Assembly (NCBI GenBank): GCA_036265935.1
Contig: DATAOB010000033.1
Span: forward strand, 1 to 58,551
Source of the DNA: JAFASC01 sp036265935
Lineage (GTDB): Bacteria; Pseudomonadota; Alphaproteobacteria; Rhizobiales; Beijerinckiaceae
Length of the DNA: 58,551 nucleotides
Direction: 5' to 3'
Part shown: in pieces, positions 16,494 through 24,610 of the stretch
Layout: every line of letters starts with the position of its first letter
Numbering within the stretch: position 1 is the stretch's first letter
Notes under the pieces: model-generated
What the model saw: the letters and a program-made list of their open reading frames with translations, nothing else
Database searches by the model: none
What the model was told of the DNA's origin: nothing
Program-made: the position numbers and the translations under genes

Positions 16494-18260
16494 ATGTCGG
16501 ACGCTGCCGCAAAAGCCTGGCCGGTGATGTCGCTTGCCGAGGCCGACGCGCGGCTGAATGTGCCGGGCTCTCCGTTCGAGTGGGAAGAGATCGATATTCG
16601 CGGCGTGAAGACGCGCGTGTGGAAGAATGCACCGAGGACGTTGCGCGACATTCTCTTAAACGGCCGCGCCGCTTTTGCGGCAAGAACGTTCCTCGTTTAC
16701 CAGGACGACCGCACCACATTCGAAGGTTTTGCGCGCGCTGCGCTTACGATCGCGCACCGGCTGCTGCAGGAAGGCGTAACAAAAGGCGATCGCGTTGCGA
16801 TCGCCATGCGCAATCTGCCGGAATGGCCGGCGGCTTTCTACGGCGCGATCCTCGTCGGTGCGATCGCGACACCCCTCAATGGGTGGTGGACCGGGCCGGA
16901 GCTCGAATATGCGCTGCAGGATTCTGGCGCCAAGATCGCTTTCCTCGATTCGGAGCGTTACGAGCGCCTCACCGAGCACCTGCACAATCTGCCCGATCTT
17001 CAGCGCGTCATCGTTTGCCGCTCCGCCGAGCCCATCGCACATCCGCATGTGACGAAGCTCGAAAGCGTCATCGGCGTGGTCAACCGCTGGGTCGATCTTC
17101 CGGACTATCCCGTTCCGGACGTGCCGCTCGCGCCTGACGACGAAGCAACGATTTTCTACACATCCGGCACGACGGGCCACCCGAAAGGCGCGCTCGGCAC
17201 GCATCGCAACTCGATCTCCTCTTTGCTCGCGCATCCGGTCTCGTTGGCGCGCTCGTGTCTCCGGCGCGGCGAGCCCGTGCCGACGCCCAATCCGAACGCG
17301 CCGCAAAGGGCCTCGCTTGTCTCCGTGCCGTTCTTTCATGTCACGGGATGTCATGCGATTTTGAATGTCGCAGTGGCCGGCGGCGCTAAGCTCGTGCTCA
17401 TGCATCGCTGGAACGCGGAAGTGGCAATGCAATTGATCGAGCGCGAGCGCTGCACCAGCGCCGGTGGCGTACCGACGATCGCGTGGCAACTCGTCGAGCA
17501 TCCAGCGCTGAAGCAATACGATCTGTCGTCGCTCGAATCGATTTCTTACGGTGGCGCGCCGGCCGCAGGCGAGCTGGTGCGACGCATAAAAGCAGTCTTC
17601 CCGTTTGCGAGTGCTGGCACCGGCTGGGGCATGACCGAGACGTCTTCAACATTTACGCACGTGCAGGCCGAGGATTACCAGCATCGTCCCGATTCCTGCG
17701 GGCCGCCACTGCCGGTCTGCGAATTGAAGATCGTCTCGGAAGACGGATGCACGCTGCCGCCCGGCGAAGTCGGCGAGCTCTGGGCCAAGGGTCCGAACGT
17801 GGTGAAGGAATATTGGCGCAAGCCCGAAGCGACCGCCGAAACGTTCGTGGAAGGGGGTTGGCTGCGCTCTGGCGACGTCGCGCGATTAGACGAAGAAGGC
17901 TTCTGCTACATTGTCGACCGCGCCAAGGACATGCTGATCCGTGGCGGTGAAAACATTTATTGCGTCGAGGTCGAAAACGTCCTGTACCAACATCCCGCTG
18001 TCGTCGACGCCGCGCTTGTTGCGATCCCGCATCGCACGCTCGGCGAAGAGCCGGGCGCGATCGTGACGCTTGCACCGGGCGCGCAGGCGACCGAAGACGA
18101 AATCCGCGCTTTCGTTGCCGAGCATCTCGCCGCGTTCAAAGTGCCGACGCGCGTCGTCTTCTGGCCGGAGGTGCTGCCGCGGAACATCAACGGCAAGATC
18201 ATGAAGAACGAATTGCGCAAGGTCTTCACCGGCGGCGAGGTCGGCGCCGGCGCGTGGTGA
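16494..18260 (+). CDS. AMP-forming acyl-CoA synthetase/ligase
   Basis: The 588-residue ANL-superfamily enzyme activates a carboxylic acid to its CoA thioester with ATP. Motif A3 is FYTSGTTGHPKGALGTH (about residues 221-237), A5 is GTGWGMTETSS, and A7 gives WLRSGDVARLDEEGF with the ribose-binding Asp. A8 gives DRAKDMLIRGGENIYCVEVE, and the catalytic Lys lies in NINGKIMKNELRK. All key residues are intact. It is the last gene of the ACAD-ACAD-ligase operon, 5 bp downstream of the second ACAD, and ends just before repeat B1. It probably loads the substrate for the paired ACADs. Confidence 0.93.
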   Translation: MSDAAAKAWPVMSLAEADARLNVPGSPFEWEEIDIRGVKTRVWKNAPRTLRDILLNGRAAFAARTFLVYQDDRTTFEGFARAALTIAHRLLQEGVTKGDRVAIAMRNLPEWPAAFYGAILVGAIATPLNGWWTGPELEYALQDSGAKIAFLDSERYERLTEHLHNLPDLQRVIVCRSAEPIAHPHVTKLESVIGVVNRWVDLPDYPVPDVPLAPDDEATIFYTSGTTGHPKGALGTHRNSISSLLAHPVSLARSCLRRGEPVPTPNPNAPQRASLVSVPFFHVTGCHAILNVAVAGGAKLVLMHRWNAEVAMQLIERERCTSAGGVPTIAWQLVEHPALKQYDLSSLESISYGGAPAAGELVRRIKAVFPFASAGTGWGMTETSSTFTHVQAEDYQHRPDSCGPPLPVCELKIVSEDGCTLPPGEVGELWAKGPNVVKEYWRKPEATAETFVEGGWLRSGDVARLDEEGFCYIVDRAKDMLIRGGENIYCVEVENVLYQHPAVVDAALVAIPHRTLGEEPGAIVTLAPGAQATEDEIRAFVAEHLAAFKVPTRVVFWPEVLPRNINGKIMKNELRKVFTGGEVGAGAW

Positions 18261-18267
18261 CGGCACC

Positions 18268-18352
18268 CTCACCCTGAGGAGCGTGCGTAAGCACGCGTCT
18301 CGAAGGGGCGTACATCCTTCGAGACGCGCTTCCGGCGCTTCTCAGGATGAGA
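18268..18352. repeat. Palindromic repeat family B, copy 1 (full-length)
   Basis: The left half reads CTCACCCTGAGGAGCG followed by CGCGTCTCGAAGG; the right half is complementary: CCTTCGAGACGCG followed by CTTCTCAGGATGAG. The whole can fold as one long imperfect hairpin. It fills the convergent gap between the acyl-CoA ligase and an SDR gene. Confidence 0.88.
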
Positions 18353-18373
18353 GGATTCTTGGCTCGAGCTGGT

Positions 18374-19162
18374 TTATCGCCGCGGCCGCGTGAAGGGATG
18401 CGTGCTGGATAACCCCCCGTCGACCGCAAATGCCTGCCCGTTGACGTAGGACGCATCATCGCTCGCCAGGAACAAAGCCATGGCGGCGATTTCGCGTGGG
18501 ATTCCGTAGCGGCTCAGCGGATTGAGCTGGCCGATCTTGTCCTGCGTGCCGCGCTCGCGCGCCATGTCGAAAATCGGCTTGGTCATGCCTGTTTCGATCA
18601 GTCCAGGGCACACCGCGTTGACGCGCACTCCGGTGCCGAGCAGCGAATTCGCCGCGGTCTGCGCAAGCGAGATCACGCCGGCTTTGCTCGCGCTGTAGGG
18701 ATTGCCGCCGGCATTGGCGCGTAGGCCCGCAACGGATGCGGTGAGCACGATCGAGCCCTGCTTCTGTGCGATCATGTGCGGCGCGGCATGCTTGATCGCC
18801 AGAAACGGCCCGATCAAATTGATGCGCAGGATTTCCTGCCAATGCTCGACCGATTGCTCGAACAGCGGTACGAGGCCGCCGCTGATGCCGGCGTTGGCGT
18901 AGACGACGTCGAGCTTGCCGAAACGGCGCAGCGCCTCGTCGATGTAGGCTCGCACGTCGGATTCTAGCCCCGCATCGGCCGGCTGAGAAAGGGCCTGGAG
19001 ACCGGCATTTGCGACGTCCTTGATCGTCTGCTCGAGCCCGGCTTCGTCGCGGTCGACCGCGAGCACCTGCGCGCCTTCCTTCGCGAATAAAATCGTGCTG
19101 GCGCGGCCGATGCCGCTGCCGGCGCCGGTGACGATGGCGGCTTTCCCCTCGAGACGCCCCAT
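18374..19162 (-). CDS. SDR family NAD(P)-dependent oxidoreductase
   Basis: The 262-residue classical short-chain dehydrogenase has the cofactor motif TGAGSGIGRAS at about residue 13, an acidic residue after beta-2 (VDRDEAG) favouring NAD, the YANAGIS block, a catalytic Ser in IVLTASVAG, and Tyr-x3-Lys in YSASKAG. The end AFAVDGGLSSTHPF is family-typical. The start MGRLEGKAAIVTG at 19162 is preceded by GAGGAAAC. It is divergent from the histidine phosphatase gene (94 bp apart) and ends at repeat B1. The substrate is unknown; it may serve the neighbouring acyl-CoA operon. Confidence 0.92.
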   Translation of the reverse strand: MGRLEGKAAIVTGAGSGIGRASTILFAKEGAQVLAVDRDEAGLEQTIKDVANAGLQALSQPADAGLESDVRAYIDEALRRFGKLDVVYANAGISGGLVPLFEQSVEHWQEILRINLIGPFLAIKHAAPHMIAQKQGSIVLTASVAGLRANAGGNPYSASKAGVISLAQTAANSLLGTGVRVNAVCPGLIETGMTKPIFDMARERGTQDKIGQLNPLSRYGIPREIAAMALFLASDDASYVNGQAFAVDGGLSSTHPFTRPRR

Positions 19163-19256
19163 GTTTCCTCCTCGCGTTGCGGGGACAATACACGGGTGCC
19201 CAGGCGCTCGAAAGCGCGCTAGAGAAGCGCCGCCAACCCTTGGGTCACACAGCCGA

Positions 19257-19967
19257 ATGACGAAGATGCAAGAAATCGGATTCCTGCGCACCCGCTTCGT
19301 CTGGGTGCGTCACGCGCCGGTGCGTGAAGGCGGCGGCCGCATTTACGGCCAGCGCGATCTGTCCTGCGATTGCGGCGACAGCCATGTCTTTGTCGCATTG
19401 GCGCGCGTCCTGCCGCGTGATGCGGTGTGGGTCGCGAGCAATCTGCGGCGCACGCACGAGACGGCGCGGGCGATCTGGGCGGCCGATCGCGACAAGTTCG
19501 AGGGTTGCGCGCTGCAGCAAGTCGCCGCGCTCGCCGAGCAGAATCTCGGTGACTGGCAGGGACTTAATCGCGCGGAATTTTTCAAGCAGCGCAAGCTGAC
19601 GCCAGGCAGCTTCTGGTTTGCGCCCGCCGATGAACGTGCGCCGGGCGGTGAAAGTTTCGCCGATCTCGTCGCGCGGGTGCGCGGCGCTATTGCCGATCTC
19701 GTCGAACAATGTCGCGGCCGCGACATCGTTGTGGTGGCGCATGGCGGCACGATTCGCGCGGCGATCGCGATTGCGCTCGACTTGAAGCCGCAGGCCGGAC
19801 TGGCCTTTGCGACCGACAATTGCGCGATCACGCAGCTCGATTTTTACGAAGCCGACGGCGGTGAGGGCTGGCGCGTGATGAGCATCAATCATCAGCCCTG
19901 GGAAGGCTTGGCGGAAGCGCAGCCTGCGGGCCCGGAGATTGCCGCGCCGGCAGAAAAGCTGGCGTGA
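19257..19967 (+). CDS. Histidine phosphatase superfamily protein
   Basis: The protein has 236 residues. The catalytic RHG-type motif appears as VWVRHAPV, with phospho-accepting His19. Later family residues are SNLRRTHETA (substrate Arg), the Glu in LAEQNLGDWQG, and the second catalytic His in VVAHGGTIRAA. This order is that of phosphoglycerate-mutase-like phosphatases such as CobC. No cobalamin genes are nearby, so a specific substrate is not assigned. It converges on the serine hydrolase gene with only 7 bp between stops. An alternative start is ATG 19266. Confidence 0.88.
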   Translation: MTKMQEIGFLRTRFVWVRHAPVREGGGRIYGQRDLSCDCGDSHVFVALARVLPRDAVWVASNLRRTHETARAIWAADRDKFEGCALQQVAALAEQNLGDWQGLNRAEFFKQRKLTPGSFWFAPADERAPGGESFADLVARVRGAIADLVEQCRGRDIVVVAHGGTIRAAIAIALDLKPQAGLAFATDNCAITQLDFYEADGGEGWRVMSINHQPWEGLAEAQPAGPEIAAPAEKLA

Positions 19968-19974
19968 CCTCTCG

Positions 19975-21180
19975 CTATTCCAGCGCGCCGTAAACGAGCG
20001 TGCGGAACAGCGCACGATAATAATCGCGCTGGCCGGGCGCCTGGACGAGCATCATTGCGTAAAGCTCTTCCTTGGGATCGATCCAGAACGTCGTGCCGGC
20101 AATGCCGCCCCAGAAATAGAGACCGACGGACCCGGGCATGACCGACATGCCGGACTCGGTCCGCACGGCGAAGCCGAGACCGAATCCATGCCCCGGCTGC
20201 AACAGCTCCGAACCGCGCCTGACGTTCGGCCCGAGATGATCCGAGCGCATGAGATCGATGGTCTTGCGCGCGAGCAGCCGCTGCCCCTCGCATGTGCCGC
20301 CGGCGGCGAGCATATCGAGGAAGCGTGCATAATCAGGGAGCGTCGACACAAGTCCGCCGCCGCCCGATTCGAATCTCGCGGGGCGGCGGATGTCGAGAAG
20401 CCGCACGGCCTCGCCGCTATCCGGGTCCTTGGCAAACGGTTCGGCAATGCGGCTTTGCTTTTCCGTCGGGACATGGAAGCCGGTGTCACTCATGCCGAGC
20501 GGCGCGAAGATGCGCTGTCGCAGGAATTCTCCGAGCGTCTCGCCAGAGACGATCTCGATAATCCGACCGAGCACGTCGGTCGAGCGGCTGTAATCCCATT
20601 GCTTGCCCGGCTGGCTGAACAGCGGCAGGCTTGCCAGGCGCTCGACCTGGTCGGCATTGGTCTGATCGGTGCTCGGGAGTTTCTTGTCGAGATACATGCG
20701 CTGCACGGCGGCGGTGCCGACGAATTCGTAGGTGAGGCCGGACGTGTGGCGCAGCAGATCCTGGATGGTGATCGGCCGCTCCGCCGGCACGAGTTCGACC
20801 CGGCCATCGCGCTCGACCGCGACCTTCGGATCGGCAAAAGCCGGCACGTATTTCGAGAGCGGATCGGCGAGGAACAGGCGCCCCTCTTCGACCAGCATCA
20901 TGATCGCGACGGAGACGACCGGCTTCGTCATCGAATAGATGCGGAAGATTGAATCGATCTGCATCGGCGCGCCGCTTGCCGGGTCTTGTACCCCAAAAGC
21001 CTCGAGAAAGCCGAGCTTGCCCTGCCGCGCGATCATCGCGACCGCGCCGGGCAGGCGCTTCCGCTCGATCTCGCGGGTCAGCACGCGACGCAGACGTGCG
21101 AGACCGCTCTCGGAGAGACCGAGGCCGCTTGGGTCGGCGATCGCACGCGCGGTTTCCGTTGTCCTGACTGCTTGGTCCAT
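19975..21180 (-). CDS. Serine hydrolase, class C beta-lactamase/esterase family
   Basis: The 401-residue protein has the Ser-x-x-Lys catalytic motif as SMTK (Ser83, Lys86), followed by VVSVAIMMLVEEGRL. The second-motif Tyr lies in WDYSRSTDVLG, and the C-terminal third motif falls in the GHGFGLGFAVR...YFWGGIAGTTFWIDP region. No signal peptide is visible, so it is probably a cytoplasmic esterase or amidase rather than a secreted beta-lactamase. It is divergent from the second acyl-CoA synthetase gene across 90 bp. Family members hydrolyse esters such as acyl-lactones or carnitine analogues; the substrate here is open. Confidence 0.9.
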   Translation of the reverse strand: MDQAVRTTETARAIADPSGLGLSESGLARLRRVLTREIERKRLPGAVAMIARQGKLGFLEAFGVQDPASGAPMQIDSIFRIYSMTKPVVSVAIMMLVEEGRLFLADPLSKYVPAFADPKVAVERDGRVELVPAERPITIQDLLRHTSGLTYEFVGTAAVQRMYLDKKLPSTDQTNADQVERLASLPLFSQPGKQWDYSRSTDVLGRIIEIVSGETLGEFLRQRIFAPLGMSDTGFHVPTEKQSRIAEPFAKDPDSGEAVRLLDIRRPARFESGGGGLVSTLPDYARFLDMLAAGGTCEGQRLLARKTIDLMRSDHLGPNVRRGSELLQPGHGFGLGFAVRTESGMSVMPGSVGLYFWGGIAGTTFWIDPKEELYAMMLVQAPGQRDYYRALFRTLVYGALE

Positions 21181-21270
21181 GTGTCAGCCGTCCTTCGCTG
21201 CGCTATTTCGCGCAAGCGGGAACTCATGGCAATGGTGGCTCGATAACGCCCCGCTTCTACCGGACCGCTC

Positions 21271-22824
21271 ATGTCGCTCGAAGACACGCTTGAACAGGAT
21301 TTTGGGCTGATCCCAGAGCTCGTGCGCTATCACGCGCAAGAGGCGCCGCAGCGCATTGCGCTGATCGATGAGGCCCGGCAGGTGACTTACAGCGAATTCG
21401 ATGCGCTGTGCGACCGCGTCGCCGCTACCTTGCAGCGCGACGGCTTGGCGCCGCAGAGCGCAATTGCGGTCTGCGCGTTATCTTCAATCGAATATGCGGC
21501 GCTGTTTCTCGGCGCGTTGCGCGTCGGCGTCGCCGTCTCCCCCTTGGCGCCGTCCTCCACCCCGGAGAGTCTGGCGGTCATGGTGGCGGATTGCGGCAGT
21601 CCCTTGCTATTTTTCGACGCTTCGACAGAGCCGGTGTTGCGCGAGGTGCATGCGAAGATCACGCGCATCACGCTCGATGACAGCGATGCCGCCAAACCAT
21701 TTTACGATTGGCTGATGCCGGAGGGCGCCAAGCCGAAGCCGGTTAAGATCGAACCTTCGTGGCCGTTCAACATCATCTATTCCTCCGGCACGACCGGCGT
21801 GCCGAAGGGAATCGTGCAGTCGCACGGCATGCGCTGGCAGCACGTGCGCCGCGCCAATCTTTTCGGCTATGGAGCGGACGCGGTCGCGATCATCTCGACG
21901 CCGCTTTACTCGAACACCACGCTCGTCAGTTTCTTCCCGACCCTGGCGCTCGGCGGCACCGCGGTATTTATGATGAAATTCGACGCAACAAAATTCCTCG
22001 AGCTAGCGGAAAAACATCGCGCCACGCACGCGATGCTCGTTCCCGTTCAATACAGCCGCATTATGGCGCTGCCGGATTTCGACAATTACGATCTTCAAAG
22101 CTTCCGTATGAAATTCTCGACGAGCGCGCCGTTCAATGCAGCACTGAAAGCCGACATTTTGAAGCGCTGGCCGGGCGGTCTCGTCGAATATTACGGCATG
22201 ACGGAAGGGGGCGGCACCTGCATCCTCGCTGCGCACGAGTTTCCCGACAAACTGCACACGGTGGGACGGCCTTCAGAAGGCCACGACATCCGCTTGATCG
22301 ACGAGAACGGGCGCGAGGTCGGCCCGGGCGAAATCGGCGAGGTCGTCGGCCACTCGCCGGCGATGATGAACGGCTACCACAACCAGCCGGAAAAGACCGC
22401 GGAAACCGAATGGCGCGATCCGTCGGGCAAGCGCTTCATCCGCACCGGCGATGTCGGCCGTTTCGATGCCGACGGGTTCCTGCAGCTGATGGACCGCCGC
22501 AAGGACATGATCATTTCCGGCGGCTTCAATATCTATCCAAGTGATCTTGAAGCGGTCATTGGCGCGCATCCGGATATCCAAGAAGCGAGCGTCATCGGCG
22601 TGCCGTCGGAAGCCTGGGGCGAAACGCCGGTCGCGTTCGTCGTGCTGCGCGAGGGAAGCGACGCTTCGGCCGAGACATTGCGCGAATGGGCGAACAGCCG
22701 CCTCGGCAAGACGCAACGTCTCAATGCGGTGGAAATCGTCGATGCGCTGCCACGTAGCGCCATCGGAAAAGTGCTGAAGCGCGAGCTGCGCGACGAATGG
22801 ATCGCCAGCGGCCGCCGCGCGTGA
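21271..22824 (+). CDS. AMP-binding acyl-CoA synthetase
   Basis: The 517-residue ANL-family ligase has motif A3 IIYSSGTTGVPKGIVQSHG (about residues 168-186), A5 EYYGMTEGGG, the ribose-binding Asp in RTGDVGRFD, the hinge DRRKDMIISGGFNIYPSDLE, and the catalytic Lys in SAIGKVLKRELRD. It is the second such ligase in the window and is only distantly similar to the one at 16494. Its neighbours are a divergent serine hydrolase and a convergent small protein. The acid it activates is unknown; length and motif spacing suit medium-chain or aromatic acids. Confidence 0.92.
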   Translation: MSLEDTLEQDFGLIPELVRYHAQEAPQRIALIDEARQVTYSEFDALCDRVAATLQRDGLAPQSAIAVCALSSIEYAALFLGALRVGVAVSPLAPSSTPESLAVMVADCGSPLLFFDASTEPVLREVHAKITRITLDDSDAAKPFYDWLMPEGAKPKPVKIEPSWPFNIIYSSGTTGVPKGIVQSHGMRWQHVRRANLFGYGADAVAIISTPLYSNTTLVSFFPTLALGGTAVFMMKFDATKFLELAEKHRATHAMLVPVQYSRIMALPDFDNYDLQSFRMKFSTSAPFNAALKADILKRWPGGLVEYYGMTEGGGTCILAAHEFPDKLHTVGRPSEGHDIRLIDENGREVGPGEIGEVVGHSPAMMNGYHNQPEKTAETEWRDPSGKRFIRTGDVGRFDADGFLQLMDRRKDMIISGGFNIYPSDLEAVIGAHPDIQEASVIGVPSEAWGETPVAFVVLREGSDASAETLREWANSRLGKTQRLNAVEIVDALPRSAIGKVLKRELRDEWIASGRRA

Positions 22825-22834
22825 ATTCAGCCGG

Positions 22835-23080
22835 TCAGAAGCCGGCGCAGGCGAGGCCGGCTTGTTCGAGCGCCTGCGGATCGCGTTCGCCGCTGGTGGC
22901 GGTGTCGATGATCGCCCGGGCGATGCGCTCGCGTGCCGTGCGCTCGTCGCTGACGGGGCGGCCGCGCTGGACGACCTCCGCCCAGGCGCGATTGAACGCA
23001 TGGCTCAGAAGCCGGGTCTCCTGGGGGCCGAAAGCTTCGCCGCGGTTTCGGGCACGGCGTCTGGATGACGGTCTAGGCAT
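22835..23080 (-). CDS. Small basic conserved hypothetical protein
   Basis: The ORF has 81 residues. ATG 23080 is preceded by GGGAG at an 8-bp spacing. The N-terminus is very basic (PRPSSRRRARNRGEAFGPQ); the rest is predicted helical with a conserved-looking core, LLSHAFNRAWAEV...ARERIARAIIDTATSGERD. Small alphaproteobacterial proteins of this pattern (an Ala-Trp-rich helix, then a GERD turn) are widespread, but I know no function. It converges on the acyl-CoA synthetase with 10 bp between stops, and a hairpin lies in its leader. Confidence 0.7.
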   Translation of the reverse strand: MPRPSSRRRARNRGEAFGPQETRLLSHAFNRAWAEVVQRGRPVSDERTARERIARAIIDTATSGERDPQALEQAGLACAGF

Positions 23081-23380
23081 GTAAGACACTCCCTTCTAGG
23101 CGTGGAGCGCACCGGCTGAGTCTTACTGCTCAGCCTCAAGCCTCATCGAGCACGGGACACAGTCCAGCGCAAATCGACTCAAGAACCCAGCCTTTTCAAA
23201 GGGTTGTGACTTTTGGCCCACACCAATAGCCAAGCTAATCGCGCAGAAATTCTACCGATTTTACAATGACTTAAGCCGCAAGAGGCTGAGCCATAGCTCC
23301 TGTTGCCGCAAAGTCGCCAAAAATTTGCCGGAAAGCGCCTCGCCAACAAATTTTTTTGCTCTCGCGCACGCACGTTTGGT
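23081..23380. other. 300-bp intergenic region between the small basic protein and prmA
   Basis: No convincing ORF. It is less GC-rich than its surroundings. GGCTGAG (23114-23120) and CTCAGCC (23129-23135) form a perfect 7-bp stem with an 8-nt loop in the leader of the small basic protein (minus strand). Two direct AT-rich boxes, GCCAAAAATTT (23316-23326) and GCCAACAAATTTTTTT (23342-23357), lie just beyond the prmA stop. Confidence 0.5.
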
Positions 23381-24295
23381 TTACCCGCCGTGATGGCGAA
23401 ACGTAAGAGTCGACCAACCCTCGCGCAGGTCGTGGTGCAGAAGTCCAAAGCCGTGCGCGCGATACATGGACAGCACCCCGGGCACGTCGCGCGCCAGCAG
23501 ACCTGAAAGTACGAGCATCCCTCCAGGTGCGGTGACTCGCGCGATGTCTCCGGCAAGCCGCTTCAGCGGTCCGGCCAGGATGTTGGCGAGGATCAGGTCA
23601 TACGAGCCATCAAGGGCAGGGTGCCGCGTCGCGCTGGCTTTCACCGGATGCACGTAGGGCCCGGCACCGTTGCGGACGGCGTTGCCGCGGGCCGTGGCGA
23701 TCGCGACCGGATCGATGTCGCTGGCGACCACCCTCCGTTTCCACCGCTTGGCGGCGGCGATCCCCAGAATGCCGCTGCCGGTGCCGATATCGAGGATGCG
23801 CGAAGGCCGCTGACGTCGGGCGAGCCGGTCGAGAGCCAGCAGACATCCCATTGTCGTGCCATGATGGCCGGTGCCGAAGGCGAGCGCCGCCTCGATCTCG
23901 ATCACGATGTCGTTGGCGCGTGCCGCCTGCCGCGCATGGGCGCCGATGACGAGAAAACGCCCGGCGCGAACCGGATCGAAACCCGCAAGCGAAGCGCTGA
24001 TCCAATCGGCGCGCTCGACGCGGTCGAAGCTGATAGCCTCGGCGATGTCCGCGCCCGCCGCCGCGGCGACGAGATCGCGCACCGCGTGCTCGTCCGGCGC
24101 CGATCCGAAATAAGCTTCGACCATCCACTGGGCCGCGCGTTGCGTGGCGTTCGGCTCCTTCTCGAAGACAGACGCGGCGGTCTCAGCAGGATCGAACGTC
24201 TCGACGATCAGATCGGCAACGGCACGCGCCTCGGCTTCGTTGCAGATGAGGCGCATGATATGCGTTGCATCGTTGGGTGGGAGACCTTCGAGCAT
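23381..24295 (-). CDS. prmA: Ribosomal protein L11 methyltransferase
   Basis: This SAM-dependent enzyme of 304 residues trimethylates ribosomal protein L11. The N-terminal substrate-recognition domain includes LIVETFDPAETAASVFE. The substrate/SAM loop AFGTGHHGTTMGCLLAL is diagnostic of PrmA, followed by motif I DIGTGSGILGIAAAKR, DIDPVAI, and the catalytic-site ANILAGPL. The start MLEGLPPND at 24295 is the usual one in related genomes, although its ATG overlaps the ATG of a divergent small gene. It is transcribed away from that gene and ends in a 300-bp intergenic region. Confidence 0.93.
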   Translation of the reverse strand: MLEGLPPNDATHIMRLICNEAEARAVADLIVETFDPAETAASVFEKEPNATQRAAQWMVEAYFGSAPDEHAVRDLVAAAAGADIAEAISFDRVERADWISASLAGFDPVRAGRFLVIGAHARQAARANDIVIEIEAALAFGTGHHGTTMGCLLALDRLARRQRPSRILDIGTGSGILGIAAAKRWKRRVVASDIDPVAIATARGNAVRNGAGPYVHPVKASATRHPALDGSYDLILANILAGPLKRLAGDIARVTAPGGMLVLSGLLARDVPGVLSMYRAHGFGLLHHDLREGWSTLTFRHHGG

Positions 24296-24605
24296 GAGCG
24301 CGATTAGCACGCATATTGATGCATCGTCATCCCGCTTTAGCGGGCGAACACGATGCACCGCGCTCGCTTTCGCTCTGCTGATTACGGTAGCGGCGCGTGC
24401 AATTGCCGACGAAGAGAAAGCACCGCCGATTCCGCCGCCTCATCCCGTGCCGATCCAGGCATACGCAACGGATAATCCGTCCTGCCTCGAATGGACCGAC
24501 GGCTGCACGATCTGCACGAAGCCGGACTCCGGCGAGCCGCATTGTTCGACGCCTGGCATTGCCTGTCAGCCGGCGGGCATCCAGTGCAAGAAGAAAGCGC
24601 CTTAG
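24294..24605 (+). CDS. Small secreted Cys-rich hypothetical protein
   Basis: A putative 103-residue precursor with a signal-peptide-like stretch (CTALAFALLITVAARAIA) and a short mature part. The mature part has six cysteines in a regular arrangement (C-x6-C-x2-C-x9-C-x6-C-x6-C) and a Pro-rich start. Disulfide-bonded periplasmic folding is likely. I do not recognise the family. Its only in-frame ATG before the signal peptide overlaps the prmA ATG head-to-head, so its promoter would lie inside prmA, or the true start is a non-ATG codon further in. It converges on the MaoC gene with 5 bp between stops. Confidence 0.55.
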   Translation: MSAISTHIDASSSRFSGRTRCTALAFALLITVAARAIADEEKAPPIPPPHPVPIQAYATDNPSCLEWTDGCTICTKPDSGEPHCSTPGIACQPAGIQCKKKAP

Positions 24606-24610
24606 ACCCG

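Noticed and set aside
19975..21180. Antibiotic-resistance beta-lactamase
   Set aside because: Ser-x-x-Lys is present, but there is no signal peptide and the overall pattern fits esterase-type members of the family.
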